From positions 52,555 through 116,554 of the forward strand of contig JANXYK010000039.1 of assembly GCA_025350055.1 (NCBI GenBank): DNA of 64,000 nucleotides. The letters run 5' to 3'. The DNA comes from Gammaproteobacteria bacterium (lineage in GTDB: Bacteria; Pseudomonadota; Gammaproteobacteria; Steroidobacterales; Steroidobacteraceae). Each line of letters starts with the position of its first letter. Positions within the stretch are counted from its first letter, which is position 1. Shown here in pieces: positions 61,746 through 64,000 of this stretch. Below the pieces are notes generated by a model. It was not told the DNA's origin, made no database searches, and saw only the letters and a program-made list of their open reading frames with translations. Made by a program: the position numbers and the translations under genes.

Positions 61746-62116
61746 TGCCCTGGTCCCGCGCCGAGCCGGTAGCAAGCCATGACGAGCACGAACGATGCTG
61801 CTAGCCCCGCCAGAGCTCGGCTGCGCCCTCCAACGCCCGCCCGCGAGCGCACGAGATACCACGGCAGCGCGATCACCGCCAGCAGCACAATGCCCAGATG
61901 CAATCCCCAAGTGATGTGAAAGCCGCGCAACAAGGCATCACGTCGATACCAACGGAAGATCAGCGCCACTATCAGTACAGCCGCTACGGCGGCGACATCC
62001 CTTGCGCCATCCATGCTTGAGGGAGGTCCGCGATCCGAGAGTCCCGCGCCCAGCGCCAAGATGCCCATGAACGCTATGGGAAGGTATTTCTTGTAGTGTA
62101 CGATCCGATCCTCCAT
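61742..62116 (-). CDS. Small integral membrane protein
   Basis: A 124-aa protein with about four hydrophobic helices (LPIAFMGILALGAGL, VAAVAAVLIVALIFRWY, WGLHLGIVLLAVIALPWYL, LAGLAASFVLVMACY). No family is recognised. It overlaps the secreted FAD oxidoreductase gene by 4 bp and lies upstream of it, so the two are surely co-translated. It may anchor or receive electrons from that enzyme, which is inference. Confidence 0.7.
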   Translation of the reverse strand: MEDRIVHYKKYLPIAFMGILALGAGLSDRGPPSSMDGARDVAAVAAVLIVALIFRWYRRDALLRGFHITWGLHLGIVLLAVIALPWYLVRSRAGVGGRSRALAGLAASFVLVMACYRLGAGPGQ

Positions 62117-62393
62117 GTACGGCGCTTCAGCCTACGTGTCACTTCGGCGAAGTATGGGCCAGTTCAAGATCGCGGACAAACTGGGGACCCCTGTATTTCC
62201 CAAAACAATCGATGTGCCGTTCCGCGAGTACTTGAGATCGCCAATGTCGATTTCGAGTTCCGGAAAAAACCTGGCCGAAAGTGCGGTCTGAAGAATTCAG
62301 CACATAGCCGCCGCCCGTATCGAACAGGTTATTCAGTAAAGAGCATATCGATTGCGCAAATGTTGACCAAGTTGGTGGCCCGGGAGTGCTCAC

Positions 62394-63284
62394 CTATCGC
62401 GGAATCGAGCGCGGAGGCTTCTGGCGCTCGTAGTGGAAGCCGTGCTCGTACTCGTGCTGTGGCAGCTTGTTGACTGCAGTTGCCTTCTCAATGGAGGTAA
62501 GCGCTAGTCGGAGGAAATTACTGGATACGGCAGCGTTCGCGTAATCCAAGCATTCTGCCTCCCAAGGGCCAAGTTTCCCCGTTACCCGAGCGAGCGCGGT
62601 TCGTGCCTCTTCTATCAGAATACGGACATGATCATGCTTGCCTTCGTATCCCGTCTGCGCCACGTCGGCAAAGACCTCGTCGATTCGATCGGATAGAGAC
62701 CGAAGCGGCTCGAGTCGAAACTGGCCGTCTTCAAAGATCATTTGGACGTTCAGGTCGAGAATTCCGTGTTTGGGCCCGTTGGGCGTATCGCGCGTTGTAT
62801 CCCGAACAAGCGCCTTGATCTGGGAGCGATGCACCGCCATGAAATGGCCCGTTGCAGGATTCATGATTTCCATTTGGCCGCGTGCTCGATCGGTGACTGA
62901 GAGCACCCAGTCATAGTCGATCTGTTCATCCGGAGCCCCTTTCCAGATTCGGTGAGGTAATGGCCGAACTCGAACACGCGTGATATCCGCGTTCTGGTCG
63001 GTTAGCTCACCGAGCGCATCTCCAAATCGTGCGCGGAGCGCTGAGGCGACTTCATCGGGAGCGATGAACCAAGTTGCGATACCCCGCGACTGTGGATTGC
63101 CGAGGAGGTTTTCGGGACCGCCGTTCCAGCGAATACCGATGGCGTCCTTGCCGCCCCACTGCAAGGAGGCGACCGACCATCCGTCTTCGCCCGTATTCAT
63201 GAGCACGCGAAGGTTGGAAATGCTGGTTTTGGGCGATAGCACCGACTCTGGATCGGTGTATCGTGCGCCGCTCAGTTCAGACAT
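62394..63284 (-). CDS. Protein of unknown function, 296 aa
   Basis: A soluble protein with no signal peptide. The N-terminal third contains ISNLRVLMNTGEDGWSVASLQW, AIGIRWNG and GNPQSRGIATWFIAPDE, a pattern I recall from uncharacterised accessory proteins. The C-terminal third is helical (LIEEARTALARVTGKL, FLRLALTSIEKA). It ends in a basic tail. It is divergent from the AbiEi-type gene with about 150 bp between starts. The ribosome site is weak. Confidence 0.62.
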   Translation of the reverse strand: MSELSGARYTDPESVLSPKTSISNLRVLMNTGEDGWSVASLQWGGKDAIGIRWNGGPENLLGNPQSRGIATWFIAPDEVASALRARFGDALGELTDQNADITRVRVRPLPHRIWKGAPDEQIDYDWVLSVTDRARGQMEIMNPATGHFMAVHRSQIKALVRDTTRDTPNGPKHGILDLNVQMIFEDGQFRLEPLRSLSDRIDEVFADVAQTGYEGKHDHVRILIEEARTALARVTGKLGPWEAECLDYANAAVSSNFLRLALTSIEKATAVNKLPQHEYEHGFHYERQKPPRSIPR

Positions 63285-63386
63285 GGAAGTTCAGCTATAG
63301 ATATTGGAAGCGGAGTACGTATGAGGCTATGATAGGCTCCGTCGAAGAGGCCGGTCAAGCCCGAGGAGGGTATCTGAGGGCCCAGT

Positions 63387-63427
63387 CATATGCGAAAAAC
63401 GTTGCTTCTCGGCTATTTTTGCATATG
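63387..63427. promoter_or_regulatory. Inverted repeat and promoter of AbiEi-type gene
   Basis: CATATGCGAAAAA (63387-63399) and TTTTTGCATATG (63416-63427) form an inverted repeat with one base skipped, 16 bp apart. The right arm overlaps TATGAT (63424-63429), which sits 16 bp from TTGCTT (63402-63407). AbiEi antitoxins bind inverted repeats to repress their own promoter. A start point near 63436 would make the mRNA leaderless at ATG 63435. Confidence 0.65.
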
Positions 63428-63434
63428 ATCGGGC

Positions 63435-64000
63435 ATGGCTTCCTTGGACCAATTCCTCGATGAGCAACTCGTACGCGGCCGCGGCTATTTCTCGCGCGAA
63501 GAGGGGTTGCGCGCAGTCGCGCTTTCCGCCGGCGCTTTCGACTCTGCGGCTACGCGGCTGGTCAAAAAGCGGCGTCTAGCGAATGCGCGTCATGGCTTCT
63601 ATCTAATCCTGCGACCGGAAGACCGGGCGGCCGGCGCGGCGGATCCCGCGCGCTGGATCGATCCGCTCATGAAGTACCAAGGGATCGACTACCGCATCTC
63701 CCTGTTGCACGCGGCCGCCTTTCACGGCTCGTCACATCAGGCAGCGATGGTTTTTCAGGTCATCGTGCCCAAGCAACTCCGCTCGTTCGATATCGGTCGC
63801 CACCGTCTGCAGTTCATCTACCAGAGGCCAGACGCATTCGCCGAGGTCAATGTGCCCGAATGGCTTGGTCAACTAAAGAGCGAAGCGGGCTTCGCCAAGA
63901 TCGCGGGTGTTGAGCTCACGTTGCTGGATTGTGCCCGCTACTTTCACAAGTCCGCGGGCATCAACGGTGTAGCACAGATCGTCAGGGATCTGGGGGCGAA
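63435..64000 (+). CDS. AbiEi-type antitoxin / transcriptional repressor (3' end outside window)
   Basis: The frame is open from ATG 63435 to the last base, at least 188 residues. The N-terminal winged helix reads GYFSREEGLRAVALSAGAFDSAATRLVKKRRLANARHGFYLIL, followed by WIDPLMKYQGIDYRISLLHAAAFHGSSHQAAMVFQV and GVELTLLDCARYFHKSAGINGVAQIV, which match AbiEi-family proteins. In type IV AbiE systems the partner AbiEii nucleotidyltransferase toxin lies just downstream, here beyond the window. Confidence 0.85.
   Translation, partial: MASLDQFLDEQLVRGRGYFSREEGLRAVALSAGAFDSAATRLVKKRRLANARHGFYLILRPEDRAAGAADPARWIDPLMKYQGIDYRISLLHAAAFHGSSHQAAMVFQVIVPKQLRSFDIGRHRLQFIYQRPDAFAEVNVPEWLGQLKSEAGFAKIAGVELTLLDCARYFHKSAGINGVAQIVRDLGA

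Noticed and set aside
62154..62291. 45-codon frame upstream of the membrane-protein gene, plus strand
   Set aside because: The composition looks protein-like, but there is no ribosome site or known family; it could be a gene remnant.

Overview
The window reads as chromosome of a GC-rich, aerobic gammaproteobacterium. The block suhB / trmJ / isc / ndk / rlmN / pilF-pilW / rodZ / hisS / yfgM / bamB / der / xseA / guaB / guaA is a compacted version of a region known from Escherichia coli. The large NAD-dependent glutamate dehydrogenase (1602 aa), the xerD-dsbC pair and the many TTG/GTG starts with 4-bp ATGA overlaps fit a Xanthomonadales/Steroidobacterales/Nevskiales-like lineage. That placement is inference from gene content, not a phylogeny.

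Layout. 1-6916: end of a ModF-like ABC ATPase, a degenerate serine-hydrolase relative, then a five-gene minus-strand ABC export operon (ATPase, membrane-fusion protein, PhzF-like isomerase, two FtsX/MacB-type permeases). 6996-10634: a thiamine salvage operon under a TPP riboswitch (TonB receptor, PnuT-type permease, thiamine-kinase-like protein). 10713-18305: ferredoxin, membrane-anchored RraB-like protein, Bcr/CflA MFS pump, gpmA and NAD-GDH. 18356-23118: marR / outer-membrane factor / emrA / emrB operon with an operator palindrome. 23152-29621: zapE, ETF-ubiquinone oxidoreductase, plsC, xerD, dsbC, fdxA and a Nudix hydrolase. 29688-36600: tRNA-Leu(CAA), queA, tgt, yajC, secD, secF, a TerC-family gene and an exported hypothetical protein. 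36539-40252: acetyltransferase, small exported protein, a 78-aa gene behind a textbook LexA box, an amino-acid permease and suhB. 40275-50738: trmJ, an IscS/IscU-like fusion, iscA, ndk, rlmN, pilW/pilF, rodZ, hisS, yfgM, bamB and der. 50695-56046: M23 peptidase, xseA, guaB and guaA.

From the guaA stop codon onward the character changes to accessory DNA. The last 12 bases of guaA (56035-56046) recur exactly at 57892-57903. After each copy comes a similar stretch carrying short iterated 18-bp repeats. This is the pattern expected of tandem islands integrated at the 3' end of guaA: a small first island (56047-57903) with an unknown protein and a HEPN-like protein, and a second island that begins at 57904 and runs out of the window. 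The second island carries an exported module (Tat-signal methyltransferase-like protein, secreted FAD oxidoreductase of 807 aa, small membrane protein), an unknown 296-aa protein, and the start of an AbiEi-type antitoxin gene behind a near-perfect inverted repeat. No integrase, CRISPR array, rRNA gene or insertion sequence was seen in the window.
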